From NCBI GenBank assembly GCA_028357285.1, contig JAOMWM010000002.1, forward strand, positions 1 through 64,000: a stretch of DNA of 64,000 nt, given 5' to 3'. This DNA comes from Schleiferiaceae bacterium (GTDB lineage Bacteria; Bacteroidota; Bacteroidia; Flavobacteriales; Schleiferiaceae). How positions within the stretch are numbered: position 1 is the stretch's first letter; every line of letters starts with the position of its first letter. Below the pieces are notes generated by a model. The model made no database searches and was not told the origin of the DNA. It saw nothing but the letters and a program-made list of their open reading frames with translations. Positions 46,614 through 56,065 of the stretch are shown one piece after another. The translations under genes were made by a program, and so were the position numbers.

Positions 46614-46943
46614 ATGGTAAAAGTATCAGATACTGCGAAGTCTAAACTTGCTGCACTCATGCAGGAGGAAGGCAAGCAATTAGAAAAGACCTACATCAGT
46701 GTAGGCGTGGAAAGTGGCGGATGTTCCGGACTGTCTTATAAAATGGATTTTACCCCGGAAATGCCCGAAAATGCGGAACTCTATGAGGACAACGGCGTTA
46801 AGGTCGTAGTCGAGAAAAAATCACTCCTTTATCTCATTGGTACCACTTTAGAATATAGTGGTGGCCTCAATGGAAATGGATTCAATTTTAATAACCCCAA
46901 TGCGACACGCACCTGCGGGTGTGGAGAAAGCTTCGCCGTTTAA
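46614..46943 (+). CDS. sufA: A-type Fe-S carrier protein
   Basis: A 109-residue A-type carrier (SufA/IscA/ErpA family) that passes Fe-S clusters from the SufBCD scaffold to apoproteins. The three cluster Cys are present: one in [11 protein letters not shown] and two in the C-terminal CGCGESF. I take the start at the ATG at 46614 ([12 protein letters not shown]); the frame is open 11 codons further to a TTG at 46581, but that lies in the -7 box. First gene of sufABCDSE-sufT; sufB starts 11 bp after its stop. Confidence 0.92.
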   Translation: MVKVSDTAKSKLAALMQEEGKQLEKTYISVGVESGGCSGLSYKMDFTPEMPENAELYEDNGVKVVVEKKSLLYLIGTTLEYSGGLNGNGFNFNNPNATRTCGCGESFAV

Positions 46944-46954
46944 CCCCCCTATAT

Positions 46955-48391
46955 ATGAGCGACGAAATCCTAGATGAAATCACCGCATCCGACTACAAGT
47001 ACGGGTTCACCACAGATATCGAAAGCGATACCGTGCCCCCTGGGCTAAACGAGGATGTCATACGATTGATCAGTGAAAAGAAAAACGAACCCCAATGGAT
47101 GTTGGATTGGCGTTTAGACGCCTACAAGACATGGTTGGCGATGGTAGAGCCTGAATGGCACAACGTTACTTACACTAAACCGGATTTTCAGGCGGTTTCT
47201 TACTACAGTGCACCAAAGCAAAAGAAAGAATTAGACAGTCTTGATGAAGTAGATCCTGAATTATTACGAACCTTCGAACGTTTAGGGATTAGCCTTGACG
47301 AGCAAAAGCGTTTATCTGGCGTTGCCATGGATGTTGTTGTAGATTCAGTTTCTGTTGCTACCACTTTTAAGAAAACGCTTGCTGAAAAAGGCATCATTTT
47401 CTGTTCCATGAGTGAAGCCATTCAAGAACACTCGGAGCTCGTGCGTAAGCACCTTGGAACTGTAATACCGAAGCGCGACAACTTTTATGCTGCGCTGAAT
47501 AGCGCAGTCTTTACCGACGGTTCGTTCTGTTATATCCCGAAAGGAGTGCGTTGTCCTATGGAGTTGAGCACCTATTTCCGTATTAACGAGGCCAACACGG
47601 GCCAATTCGAGCGTACCCTAGTCATTGCTGACGAAGGCTCTTACGTGAGTTACCTTGAGGGATGTACTGCACCTTCGCGCGATGAGAACCAATTGCACGC
47701 AGCAGTAGTCGAGCTCGTTGCAATGGATAATGCAGAAATTAAATACAGTACCGTTCAAAACTGGTACCCGGGCGATGCAGAAGGAAAAGGCGGTGTCTTC
47801 AACTTCGTGACGAAAAGGGGTATTTGCGAGCGCAATGCGAAAATCAGCTGGACACAGGTCGAAACCGGTTCTGCAGTAACCTGGAAGTACCCTTCGTGTA
47901 TTTTGAAAGGAGATAACAGCATCGGCGAATTCTACAGTGTCGCAGTTACGAATAATTACCAGCAAGCAGATACTGGAACGAAAATGATCCATTTAGGTAA
48001 AAACACCAAAAGCACGATCATCTCTAAAGGTATTAGCGCAGGTAAAAGTCACAACAGCTACAGAGGTTTAGTTCGCGTTGGTGCGCGTGCAGAGAATGCA
48101 CGAAATTTCAGCCAATGTGATTCGCTATTGATGGGTGATCAATGTGGTGCGCATACATTCCCGTATATCGAAGCACAGCATCCTACCGCTCAAATCGAGC
48201 ACGAAGCGACGACTTCGAAGATTGGTGAAGACCAGATATTCTATTGCAACCAGCGAGGAATTGGCACTGAAGAAGCTATTGCACTTATTGTGAATGGCTA
48301 TTGTAAAGATGTATTGAACCAGCTTCCTATGGAATTTGCCGTAGAAGCACAAAAACTATTGGAAGTCTCTTTAGAAGGCTCTGTAGGATAA
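46955..48391 (+). CDS. sufB: Fe-S cluster assembly scaffold SufB
   Basis: A 478-residue beta-helical scaffold that, with SufC and SufD, builds the cluster. Recognisable parts are [39 protein letters not shown] and the C-terminal [20 protein letters not shown] with the conserved Cys/His ligands. The start is placed at the ATG at 46955, giving [18 protein letters not shown]; an in-frame start 12 codons earlier overlaps sufA and has no homology. SufC follows after 3 bp. Confidence 0.97.
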   Translation: MSDEILDEITASDYKYGFTTDIESDTVPPGLNEDVIRLISEKKNEPQWMLDWRLDAYKTWLAMVEPEWHNVTYTKPDFQAVSYYSAPKQKKELDSLDEVDPELLRTFERLGISLDEQKRLSGVAMDVVVDSVSVATTFKKTLAEKGIIFCSMSEAIQEHSELVRKHLGTVIPKRDNFYAALNSAVFTDGSFCYIPKGVRCPMELSTYFRINEANTGQFERTLVIADEGSYVSYLEGCTAPSRDENQLHAAVVELVAMDNAEIKYSTVQNWYPGDAEGKGGVFNFVTKRGICERNAKISWTQVETGSAVTWKYPSCILKGDNSIGEFYSVAVTNNYQQADTGTKMIHLGKNTKSTIISKGISAGKSHNSYRGLVRVGARAENARNFSQCDSLLMGDQCGAHTFPYIEAQHPTAQIEHEATTSKIGEDQIFYCNQRGIGTEEAIALIVNGYCKDVLNQLPMEFAVEAQKLLEVSLEGSVG

Positions 48392-48394
48392 ATC

Positions 48395-49144
48395 ATGATT
48401 AAAATTAACAACCTCCAAGCCCGGGTAGAAGACAAAGAAATTCTCAAAGGCATCAACCTAGAAGTTAATCCTGGTGAGATCCATGCGATTATGGGTCCTA
48501 ATGGCTCAGGTAAATCGACGCTTTCCAGTGTAATTGCAGGTCGCGAAGATTATGAAGTAACCGGTGGTAGCATCGACTTTGAAGGAGAAGATCTTATGGA
48601 TTTAGATCCTGAAGAGCGTGCTCACAAAGGCATCTTCTTAAGCTTTCAGTACCCCGTGGAAATTCCTGGGGTCACGGTGAGTAACTTCATTAAGACTGCC
48701 ATCAATGAAAGCCGCAAAGGCCGCGGCGAAGAGCCCATGAAAGCGCGCGAAATGCTCGCGAAAATGCGTGAAAAAACAGCCCTCTTAGAAATGGATAAAA
48801 GCTACCTCAGCCGCAGTTTAAACGAAGGCTTTTCGGGTGGTGAGAAAAAGCGCAATGAAATCTTCCAAATGGCAATGTTAGAGCCGAAATTGGCAATACT
48901 GGATGAGACGGATTCTGGCTTAGATATCGATGCACTGCGCATTGTTGCCGGCGGTGTGAATAAGCTACGTACTGCAGACAATGCCGTTGTAGTAATTACG
49001 CATTACCAGCGTCTTTTGGACTACATCAAACCAGATTTCGTACACGTTTTATTCAACGGTAAAATTGTAAAAAGTGGCGGGCCAGAATTGGCACATGAGT
49101 TGGAAGAGAAAGGATACGACTGGATCAAGGCAGAAAACGCATGA
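48395..49144 (+). CDS. sufC: Fe-S cluster assembly ATPase SufC
   Basis: The ABC-type ATPase of the SufBCD complex (249 residues). Walker A is GPNGSGKST, the ABC signature is LNEGFSGGEKKRNE, and Walker B is LAILDETDSGLD, with the conserved ITHYQRLLDYI switch His. It is soluble, not a transporter subunit. Overlaps sufD by 4 bp (ATGA). Confidence 0.97.
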   Translation: MIKINNLQARVEDKEILKGINLEVNPGEIHAIMGPNGSGKSTLSSVIAGREDYEVTGGSIDFEGEDLMDLDPEERAHKGIFLSFQYPVEIPGVTVSNFIKTAINESRKGRGEEPMKAREMLAKMREKTALLEMDKSYLSRSLNEGFSGGEKKRNEIFQMAMLEPKLAILDETDSGLDIDALRIVAGGVNKLRTADNAVVVITHYQRLLDYIKPDFVHVLFNGKIVKSGGPELAHELEEKGYDWIKAENA

Positions 49145-50460
49145 CAGATTTAGCACAAGATTTACTCTCCTCTTTTGTTGTTGCAGAACCGCAACTCAAT
49201 GGCAGCCGAAATCTCGGCGTCGTTCACTTGCGTAAGGAAGCGCTGGACAGATTTGAAGCCCAGGGTTTCCCCACCACGCGGGACGAAGAGTGGAAATACA
49301 CCAACCTAAAGCCGGTATTAAAGCACGACTATCGCATTCTTTTAAAAGGTGATGATGCCGTATCGTTTGCCGATATCAAATCGTACTTATTGAGTGACCT
49401 TGACACGTATAAACTCGTGTTTATCAACGGGAAATACAGCTCGTGGTTAAGCGATTCAACACATCAGGAATTCGACGTTTGTACGTTTGCTGCGGCGCTG
49501 AATAAATACCCGGATATTATCGCGGAGTATTTAGGCAAAGGAGCGCCAAAAGGCGAGACGTTTGTGGACCTAAATACCGCCTTCGCTGACGACGGCGCGT
49601 TTATTCGAGTGAAGGCAAATCAAACCGTCGATAAACCTATCGAAATTCTTTACCTCACAACGAATGAAAACGGACCTGCATTTTCACAGGTGCGGAATTT
49701 GATCATTGCTGAACAGAATGCGGAGGTGCAACTTTTAGAGCGCCATCAAAACATAGGAGACCAGCCGAGCTTTACGAATTTTGTAAGTGAGGTCTTCGCC
49801 GCCCGCGATGCACGCGTGAGTTATTACAAAGTACAAAACGATTCCGATGAGGCTACATTGGTTGATAATACCCATGTTGTCCAAAAAGAGCAGAGCAACG
49901 TTCATGTAGGTACCTATACTTTTGGTGGAAAATTAGTCCGCAATAACCTGCACTTTTATTCCGCTGGAGAACGTGCAGAGAGCCATATGGACGGTATTAC
50001 CATTATCGGTGATGGACAAACTGTGGATCACCACACACTTGTAGATCACCAAGAGCCGAATTGTTACAGCCGGGAGCTGTACAAGGGAATCTACCTCGGT
50101 AAGAGCCACGGTATTTTCAATGGAAAGGTGATGGTCCGCCAGAAGGCGCAGAAAACAAACGCTTTCCAACAAAATGACAATATTTTGTTGAGTGATAAAG
50201 CGAAAGTAGATACGAAGCCTCAATTAGAGATTTTTGCAGACGATGTGCGTTGTTCGCATGGTTGTACTATTGGCCAATTGGACCGCAATGCTCTTTTTTA
50301 CCTACGCTCAAGAGGAATTCCAAAGCGCGAAGCTGAAGGGTTAATGACCTATGCTTTTGCAGCGGATGCATTGGAATATGTTAAAATTCCGCAGCTTGAA
50401 AAGCGACTGAATAGAGTCATCGCTGAAAAACTAGGAATCAACTTAGAATTTGCCTTATAA
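49141..50460 (+). CDS. sufD: Fe-S cluster assembly protein SufD
   Basis: A 439-residue SufB paralogue that binds SufBC. The N-terminal helical region carries the RDEEWKYTNLKPVL motif of SufD, and the beta-helix ends with DVRCSHGCTIGQLDRNALFYLRSRG, the usual C-terminal signature. Its ATG overlaps the sufC stop, and its TAA overlaps the sufS ATG by one base (TAATG), so the whole run is tightly coupled. Confidence 0.96.
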   Translation: MTDLAQDLLSSFVVAEPQLNGSRNLGVVHLRKEALDRFEAQGFPTTRDEEWKYTNLKPVLKHDYRILLKGDDAVSFADIKSYLLSDLDTYKLVFINGKYSSWLSDSTHQEFDVCTFAAALNKYPDIIAEYLGKGAPKGETFVDLNTAFADDGAFIRVKANQTVDKPIEILYLTTNENGPAFSQVRNLIIAEQNAEVQLLERHQNIGDQPSFTNFVSEVFAARDARVSYYKVQNDSDEATLVDNTHVVQKEQSNVHVGTYTFGGKLVRNNLHFYSAGERAESHMDGITIIGDGQTVDHHTLVDHQEPNCYSRELYKGIYLGKSHGIFNGKVMVRQKAQKTNAFQQNDNILLSDKAKVDTKPQLEIFADDVRCSHGCTIGQLDRNALFYLRSRGIPKREAEGLMTYAFAADALEYVKIPQLEKRLNRVIAEKLGINLEFAL

Positions 50461-51677
50461 TGAGCTACGATGTCCACGCCATACGAAAGGAATTTCCCAT
50501 TCTGCACCAGCAGATACATGGTCGACCGCTCGTATACCTGGACAACGCTGCCACTGCACAGAAACCGCTTGCTGTAATTAAGACTATTACTGACTTTTAC
50601 ACGAAGGATAATGCAAACGTGCATCGCGGTGTTCATACTTTAAGCCAACGTTCAACGGATGCCATGGAGGCTGTACGCACTGCTGTATGTGCGCACATTA
50701 ATGCCCGAGAAGTCGCTGAAATCATTTTCACACGTGGCATCACCGACAGCATTAATACGGTTGCCTTCGGTATGGGGGCATTACTACAACCGCACCAAAA
50801 TGTAGTCATTACGGCTTTGGAACATCACAGCAATATTGTGCCTTGGCAAATGCTTTGTGAGCGAACGGGAGCGGCATTGCGCTACATACCGATGAACGAT
50901 AAAGGCGAGTTAGATCTCTCCACGTTGGAGCTTTTAGTCGATGAAAACACTGCCATGGTCGCGTTCAACCACATTTCAAACGCCCTTGGAACCATTAATC
51001 CGGTCAAAACCATTTTAAATAGAGCAAAAGCTGTCGGAGCATGGACCTTGGTCGACGGTGCACAAAGTGGCCCACATGCTCTAGTGGATGTACAAGATTG
51101 GGATGTTGACTTCTTTACATTATCCTCACACAAAATGTACGGGCCCACTGGTTTGGGTGTTTTATACGGAAAACGGGAGCGCTTAGAGACGCTTCCTCCT
51201 TACCAAGGCGGCGGTGAAATGATTGCTACGGTGACTATGGAGAAAAGTACCTACGCAGATATCCCACACAAATTTGAAGCCGGTACACCGCATATCGAAG
51301 GCATCATCGGATTCGGTGCTGCTTTAGAATATATCAATTCGGTAGGAATCGAGGCTATTGCAGCGCATGAAGCGGCACTTTTAGATTATGCTACAACTAC
51401 CTTGTCGACCATTGACGGTTTTAGAATCATAGGAACGGCCGAAAAGAAGGCTAGCGTGATCAGCTTTCTAGTTGAAGGCACCCATCCGTACGATTTAGGT
51501 GTACTACTCGACCAGCAGGGAGTTGCAGTGCGCACTGGACAGCATTGTACACAACCCATTATGGACCAGTTCTGCATCGCGGGAACCGCTCGCGCAAGCT
51601 TCGCGATGTACAATACCTTCGAAGAAATCGATTTGTTCAAGGCTGCGCTCGAGCGCGCCGTAACCATGCTACGATAA
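50460..51677 (+). CDS. sufS: Cysteine desulfurase SufS
   Basis: A PLP-dependent class V aminotransferase-fold enzyme (405 residues, type II desulfurase) that takes sulfur from cysteine. The PLP Lys is in TLSSHKMYGPTG, DNAATAQKP and NVHRGVHTLSQ are N-terminal signatures, and the persulfide Cys is Cys363 in RTGQHCTQP. It hands sulfur to SufE, encoded 6 bp downstream. No selenocysteine lyase-specific feature is seen. Confidence 0.97.
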   Translation: MSYDVHAIRKEFPILHQQIHGRPLVYLDNAATAQKPLAVIKTITDFYTKDNANVHRGVHTLSQRSTDAMEAVRTAVCAHINAREVAEIIFTRGITDSINTVAFGMGALLQPHQNVVITALEHHSNIVPWQMLCERTGAALRYIPMNDKGELDLSTLELLVDENTAMVAFNHISNALGTINPVKTILNRAKAVGAWTLVDGAQSGPHALVDVQDWDVDFFTLSSHKMYGPTGLGVLYGKRERLETLPPYQGGGEMIATVTMEKSTYADIPHKFEAGTPHIEGIIGFGAALEYINSVGIEAIAAHEAALLDYATTTLSTIDGFRIIGTAEKKASVISFLVEGTHPYDLGVLLDQQGVAVRTGQHCTQPIMDQFCIAGTARASFAMYNTFEEIDLFKAALERAVTMLR

Positions 51678-51683
51678 GTCACT

Positions 51684-52106
51684 ATGTCTACAATTGCTGA
51701 AAAACAAGCCGTACTTATCGAAGAATTCGAATTCTTCGACGAATGGATGGATAAATACAATCACATCATCGAAATGGGTAAAGCAATGCCCGTGATTGAT
51801 GCGGTCGATAAAAACGATGATCTTTTGGTACAAGGATGCCAAAGTAAAGTTTGGCTCAAGGCAGAAAAAAAAGGTGATTGCGTCCGTTTTTTTGCCGATG
51901 CAGATGCCATTATAGCAAAAGGTATCGTTGCAATGTTAATCGATGTGTTTGACAATCAACCGGCAACAGAAGTTGCAGCAGCGGATCTTAGCTTCTTAGA
52001 GGAAATTGGGCTTAAAGATCATCTCAGCCCTACACGTGCCAACGGATTGATGAGCATGATAAAACAAATGAAATTCTACGCGTTGGCCTTTTCCAGCGCA
52101 AACTAA
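51684..52106 (+). CDS. sufE: Sulfur acceptor SufE
   Basis: A 140-residue SufE that receives persulfide sulfur from SufS and passes it to SufB. The acceptor Cys is in LVQGCQSKVWL, and the C-terminal SPTRANGLMSMIKQMK is the usual family ending. Gap to sufS 6 bp, to sufT 4 bp. Confidence 0.95.
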   Translation: MSTIAEKQAVLIEEFEFFDEWMDKYNHIIEMGKAMPVIDAVDKNDDLLVQGCQSKVWLKAEKKGDCVRFFADADAIIAKGIVAMLIDVFDNQPATEVAAADLSFLEEIGLKDHLSPTRANGLMSMIKQMKFYALAFSSAN

Positions 52107-52110
52107 GCGT

Positions 52111-52443
52111 ATGAGTAACGAATTAAGCCATCAAGAAATGCAATCCGTCGGCGAAGAAGTCGTTGGTGTGTTGTGTAATATTTTCGATCCTGAAATCCCT
52201 GTAGATATTTATCAGCTCGGGTTGATCTATGACGTGAAGGTAAGTACGGAGCGTGATGTCCATATTCTAATGACCCTGACTTCACCAAACTGCCCAGTGG
52301 CTGAAAGTATGCCTCAAGAGGTGAAAGAAAAATCACGAGCTCTCGATAACGTACGTGAGGTAGAAGTAGAACTCACTTTTGATCCACCTTGGGATAAAAG
52401 TATGATGAGTGAAGAAGCAAAGCTTGAACTAGGCATTCTTTAG
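52111..52443 (+). CDS. sufT: SufT / MIP18-family (DUF59) Fe-S assembly factor
   Basis: A 110-residue DUF59 protein. NIFDPEIPVDIYQLGLIYDV is the family signature and LTSPNCPVAESMPQEV carries the conserved Cys; the end, ELTFDPPWDKSMMSEEAKLELG, matches the PaaD/SufT group. In Suf operons this protein assists maturation of Fe-S targets; the mechanism is not settled. It is the last gene of the suf operon: 135 bp separate it from the HMG-CoA synthase gene. Confidence 0.9.
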   Translation: MSNELSHQEMQSVGEEVVGVLCNIFDPEIPVDIYQLGLIYDVKVSTERDVHILMTLTSPNCPVAESMPQEVKEKSRALDNVREVEVELTFDPPWDKSMMSEEAKLELGIL

Positions 52444-52578
52444 TCCGTTTCGCTCACTTCTTAAGATTTTCCTAAAAGACGAACCAAACCATCACAAAAT
52501 CGTTAATGTCTTCGTTAATTAGCCGCTCGTTCCTCAAAGAATCGAGTGATTTTTTGTGATATATAAATACCCGCCAAA

Positions 52579-54021
52579 ATGAAGATTGGAATCGACGCCC
52601 TCGCCTATTACGTACCTCAGCAGTACTTGCCTATTGAATCGCTGGCAGAGGCGCGAAATATAGAATATGCTAAACTCAATAAAGGTCTCGGTTTGACCTC
52701 AATGTCTTTTCCAGACATTGATGAGGATGCTGCAACGATGGGAGCCAATGCAGTACTTAATCTTTTTACTACTGAGCCTTTAGACCCGAGCACCGTAGGA
52801 CGTCTTTACTTAGGCACTGAAAGTGCTCTAGATAGCGCCAAACCTACTGCAACATATATCTTAGATTTAGTTGAGCAACAACTGGCTGGTGCGCATGGCG
52901 CAAATTGCTTGCGCAATGTTGATGCAGTTGACATGACTTTTGCTTGTATCGGTGCTGTCGATGCTTTAGAAAACGCCTGCTTGTTTGTGCGTCAAAATCC
53001 CGAGAAAAAAGCCATTATTGTCGCTTCCGACTTAGCGAAATACAACCTAGGTTCAACAGGCGAGTATACCCAGGGCGCAGGAGCAGTTGCGCTTGTGGTT
53101 TCAGTGAATCCATCCATCATCTCGTTAGGAGATGAAATAGGTGTGGCCACTAAAGGGGAACGCGATTTTTTCAAACCCCGCAGAACCCACACCAAAGCAG
53201 AATTACTCGTAGAAGCAGCAGCACTCTTAGGCCAGCAGCTTTCGATGGAAGATGCGGAAGTAAAGGTTGCCCAAGCGGAAGGCTTTTGGGGCGGCAATCG
53301 CATGCTCCGTAGCTACGTCGAAGAGCCCGTCTTTGATGGTCAATACAGTAACTTTGCCTACGTCAGCCGCATCAGCGAAGCATTGGAACATTTCGGAACG
53401 AAAGTAAAGATCAACCCTGCCTTAGATTGGGATAAAGTGGTCATGCACCTACCTTATGCTTTCCAAGGCAGACGTATGCTGGTAAATTTTTACCTGGACT
53501 GGATGCAAGCCAACGGTAAGTGGCAAGATGTAGTTACGGTAATGGGTAGCGATAAACCTACAGATAAAGGTGAAGCAAAAGAATGGGTACGCGCCTTCAG
53601 TAAATCGGACTATTATCGCGCCTATGTGGCAAAAGCATTAGCACCGGCCGAACGTGCTTCAAGCTTGATTGGTAATATGTACACCGCCTCTATTTTCATG
53701 GGGCTCCTAAGCACGCTTTGCGATGCTGCAGATAAAGGAGAAGCCATTGAGGGAAATACCATCGGCTTCATGGGTTACGGTTCCGGTTCAAAAGCGAAAG
53801 TATTTCAGGGCACTGTAGAAGCCGGTTGGGCTAAAGTGGGCCAATTAGATCTATTTAGTGCACTTGAAAACCGCTCTCCAGTAGACTTTAAAACGTACGA
53901 GCTTTGGCATAACGAACGACTCACTGCACCTCTCTCTCCTGAGAAATCTGGATTTACATTTACGGGATTGCGGACCGAAGAAAATCAGGAGTACTTTAGA
54001 GATTATACCTTTACGGCCTAA
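52579..54021 (+). CDS. Hydroxymethylglutaryl-CoA synthase
   Basis: Condenses acetyl-CoA with acetoacetyl-CoA to HMG-CoA, the second step of the mevalonate pathway. The 480-residue protein belongs to the thiolase superfamily; the catalytic Cys is Cys123 in MTFACIGAVDALENA, and GSTGEYTQGAGAVALVV is the following core strand. This bacterial form of the enzyme fits a mevalonate route as used by many Flavobacteriia. A leucine-type or polyketide-like role is a weaker possibility. It is followed with no gap by the DUF2480 gene; the 135-bp upstream space has a CGTTAAT direct repeat (52500-52519) but no consensus promoter. Confidence 0.9.
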   Translation: MKIGIDALAYYVPQQYLPIESLAEARNIEYAKLNKGLGLTSMSFPDIDEDAATMGANAVLNLFTTEPLDPSTVGRLYLGTESALDSAKPTATYILDLVEQQLAGAHGANCLRNVDAVDMTFACIGAVDALENACLFVRQNPEKKAIIVASDLAKYNLGSTGEYTQGAGAVALVVSVNPSIISLGDEIGVATKGERDFFKPRRTHTKAELLVEAAALLGQQLSMEDAEVKVAQAEGFWGGNRMLRSYVEEPVFDGQYSNFAYVSRISEALEHFGTKVKINPALDWDKVVMHLPYAFQGRRMLVNFYLDWMQANGKWQDVVTVMGSDKPTDKGEAKEWVRAFSKSDYYRAYVAKALAPAERASSLIGNMYTASIFMGLLSTLCDAADKGEAIEGNTIGFMGYGSGSKAKVFQGTVEAGWAKVGQLDLFSALENRSPVDFKTYELWHNERLTAPLSPEKSGFTFTGLRTEENQEYFRDYTFTA

Positions 54022-54525
54022 ATGATGAATAACGGTACCATTGTAAATAAAGTAGCTGCTAGTCCGCTAATCACTTTCAATTTGGAAGATTTTCTCCCAA
54101 AAAAGGTGAAATCTATGGACCTGAGCCAATGGCTCGAGCAAGGATTTATTTTGCGTGAAACCGAATTTCGAAATGCACTGAAAAGCACTGACTTTACGAT
54201 ATATGAAGGTGCTGTAATACACCTCCATTGCAGCACAGATGCCATACTTCCAGCTTGGGCGCCCCTTTTGGTCGCAAGCAAGTGCAGTGACGCCGGGCTT
54301 ACCTGCATATGGTCAGAAAACGAAGCAGGATTCTATAGTGCCTTCTTTCGTGAACGTATGACGCAACACAATTGGCAGGAATACTCAGGAAAACCGGTCA
54401 TTATTAAAGGCTGCGGCGATAAGCGCATTCCGAAAGACGCCTACGTTGTTGCCACCCAGTATTTAAAACCTGTGGCAAAAAAAATCAGCTACGGTGAGGC
54501 GTGTTCGGCCGTACCCCTAAAGTAA
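54022..54525 (+). CDS. DUF2480 protein
   Basis: A 167-residue soluble protein of DUF2480, restricted to Bacteroidota as far as I know. PVIIKGCGDKRIPKDAYV and the C-terminal YGEACSAVPLK, with two conserved Cys, are the signatures. These genes often sit near the suf operon, which hints at a link with Fe-S metabolism, but no function is established. It starts on the base after the HMG-CoA synthase stop and meets the minus-strand barrel gene end-to-end (1 bp apart). Confidence 0.83.
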   Translation: MMNNGTIVNKVAASPLITFNLEDFLPKKVKSMDLSQWLEQGFILRETEFRNALKSTDFTIYEGAVIHLHCSTDAILPAWAPLLVASKCSDAGLTCIWSENEAGFYSAFFRERMTQHNWQEYSGKPVIIKGCGDKRIPKDAYVVATQYLKPVAKKISYGEACSAVPLK

Positions 54526-54526
54526 T

Positions 54527-55201
54527 TTAGAGCGTTATACTCAACCCTACACTTAATGGACGAGCTTTTGACCATTCCGACAGCATTGGGCCATCAACGA
54601 CAATCGCACTCAAGCCATAAAGTACATAGGCATTTATAGGGCCCCTACCTGCCTTAACATGCACTCCATACCGGAATGGATTAAAGCCGGCTATCTGGTA
54701 GTATTTGACCTGGTAAACAGCGTCTTTATAATACGAATACGCATCAGTGCGGTACCCAAAGCAGCCTCCGATGTACAATCTATTGTACCGACCCTTACGA
54801 TTGACTTTGCCTCTGTAGCGCAGCTCTAGGGCAGCGTCCACATATTCTGTAGCAAATCGATTGGAAATAAAATCGTGCCCGGTTAGATCTACTAGTGTCT
54901 GTGTTCCATCTTCAGCCACATCAATGCGCAAATTTCCATGATAAAACTGTGCGCTATAACCTAATCCGTAGGCCACAGAAAAATGGCTTAGACCGATCAC
55001 GTTATCGCGCATCAATTGAAACGACTGACTGTTCGAACGGGCGTTCGACTCAAAGGATTCAGGTGCTTCAAGCACCGAAAGTAAACCTGAGTTGAACGAA
55101 AAACCTTCTCCCGGTTCTGGTAAGAATATTGTTTTTGATTGGGTGAATCCTGAAAGATTCAACGCCAATAAGGCAAACAGGAGGTAATACGTTTTTTTCA
55201 T
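54527..55201 (-). CDS. Putative outer membrane beta-barrel protein
   Basis: A 224-residue exported protein. Residues 1-20 are a signal peptide (MKKTYYLLFALLALNLSGFTQ). The rest alternates hydrophobic and polar residues with many Tyr and Gly (VAYGLGYSAQFYHGNLRI, LYIGGCFGYRTDAYSYY) and ends LSVGLSITL, an amphipathic strand typical of outer membrane barrels. About eight to ten strands could fit. I do not recognise a specific family. Confidence 0.6.
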   Translation of the reverse strand: MKKTYYLLFALLALNLSGFTQSKTIFLPEPGEGFSFNSGLLSVLEAPESFESNARSNSQSFQLMRDNVIGLSHFSVAYGLGYSAQFYHGNLRIDVAEDGTQTLVDLTGHDFISNRFATEYVDAALELRYRGKVNRKGRYNRLYIGGCFGYRTDAYSYYKDAVYQVKYYQIAGFNPFRYGVHVKAGRGPINAYVLYGLSAIVVDGPMLSEWSKARPLSVGLSITL

Positions 55202-55230
55202 TCTATTAAAAATACTATTTACTGGATCGT

Positions 55231-56004
55231 TTATTCAAAGGAGACCATGGTGCTGGAAAAACCATTTAAACGCAACTCAAAAGCATCACCCCGTTCCACT
55301 GCAACCATAGGTCCCAGTGCGCCTGAGAGCAGAATCTCACCCTTTAAAAGCGGTCTTCCCATTTGAGCCATCGTTTGAGCCAACCATAAAGCGGCATTCA
55401 GCGGATCGCCCATACACGCATTTCCATTTCCTTCACTCGCTAAAGCGCCGTTTTTGAGCAGCGTCATTTCAATAGAAGCAGTCGATACTTCAGCCAATGG
55501 CTTTGATTCAGTCCCTAAAACATAATGAGATCCTGAGGCATTGTCAGCAATGGTATCTGAGATTTTAATGTTCCATTTTTCCACACGCGAACCTACTATT
55601 TCAATGGCCGGTTGAACGGCAACAATTGCCGATTTCAATGTTGCTAAATCGACATCAGGATCGCTCAAGTCCTTTCCCAAAATGAAAGCCAATTCTCCTT
55701 CAACTTTAGGTTGCATCAATAATTCCATGGGAATCGGGCCTTTACCCGTCATATCCATATTGTCGAATAGTACACCGTAATCGGGTTGATCGACGCCGAG
55801 CTGGGCTTGAACCGCCGGACTGGTTAATCCAATTTTCTTGCCCACAATACGCTCACCATCTGCCAATCGTAAAGCCACAACTTTATCTTGAATGGCGTAT
55901 GCAGTAGGAATATCATTGTTTATAGAATCGCGTAATGGCGCAATAGTGCGGCCGTCGCGCAATGCTCCGAACAAGTCATGGGCATGTTGATCAATAGCAG
56001 ACAT
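55231..56004 (-). CDS. 2-keto-4-pentenoate hydratase / oxalocrotonate decarboxylase family protein
   Basis: A 257-residue member of the fumarylacetoacetase-fold MhpD/DmpE/DmpH family. Typical parts are VGKKIGLTSPAVQAQLGVDQPDYG, VEGELAFILGKDL with the metal-binding Glu residues, and GNACMGDPLNAALWLAQTM. Hydratase and 4-oxalocrotonate decarboxylase activities share this fold and cannot be told apart by eye. The start is the ATG at 56004 (MSAIDQHAHDLFGAL), because the frame upstream to 56067 adds a non-homologous leader overlapping the divergent hmgA promoter. It is divergent from hmgA, suggesting shared control with aromatic catabolism. Confidence 0.82.
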   Translation of the reverse strand: MSAIDQHAHDLFGALRDGRTIAPLRDSINNDIPTAYAIQDKVVALRLADGERIVGKKIGLTSPAVQAQLGVDQPDYGVLFDNMDMTGKGPIPMELLMQPKVEGELAFILGKDLSDPDVDLATLKSAIVAVQPAIEIVGSRVEKWNIKISDTIADNASGSHYVLGTESKPLAEVSTASIEMTLLKNGALASEGNGNACMGDPLNAALWLAQTMAQMGRPLLKGEILLSGALGPMVAVERGDAFELRLNGFSSTMVSFE

Positions 56005-56033
56005 AACTGAGATTTTACCCCCACAAGTTACAC

Positions 56034-56041
56034 TATATTTG
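56034..56041 (+). promoter_or_regulatory. -7 box (TATATTTG) of hmgA
   Basis: TATATTTG matches TAnnTTTG and ends 24 nt before the hmgA ATG. No -33 TTG is visible at the right spacing. Confidence 0.5.
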
Positions 56042-56065
56042 TAGGGAACCCGCAAACAGAAGACC

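Noticed and set aside
46919-46954. Longer SufB start giving [13 protein letters not shown] before the usual N-terminus
   Set aside because: It overlaps the end of sufA and the extra residues are the sufA C-terminus read in another frame; the ATG at 46955 gives the normal SufB start.
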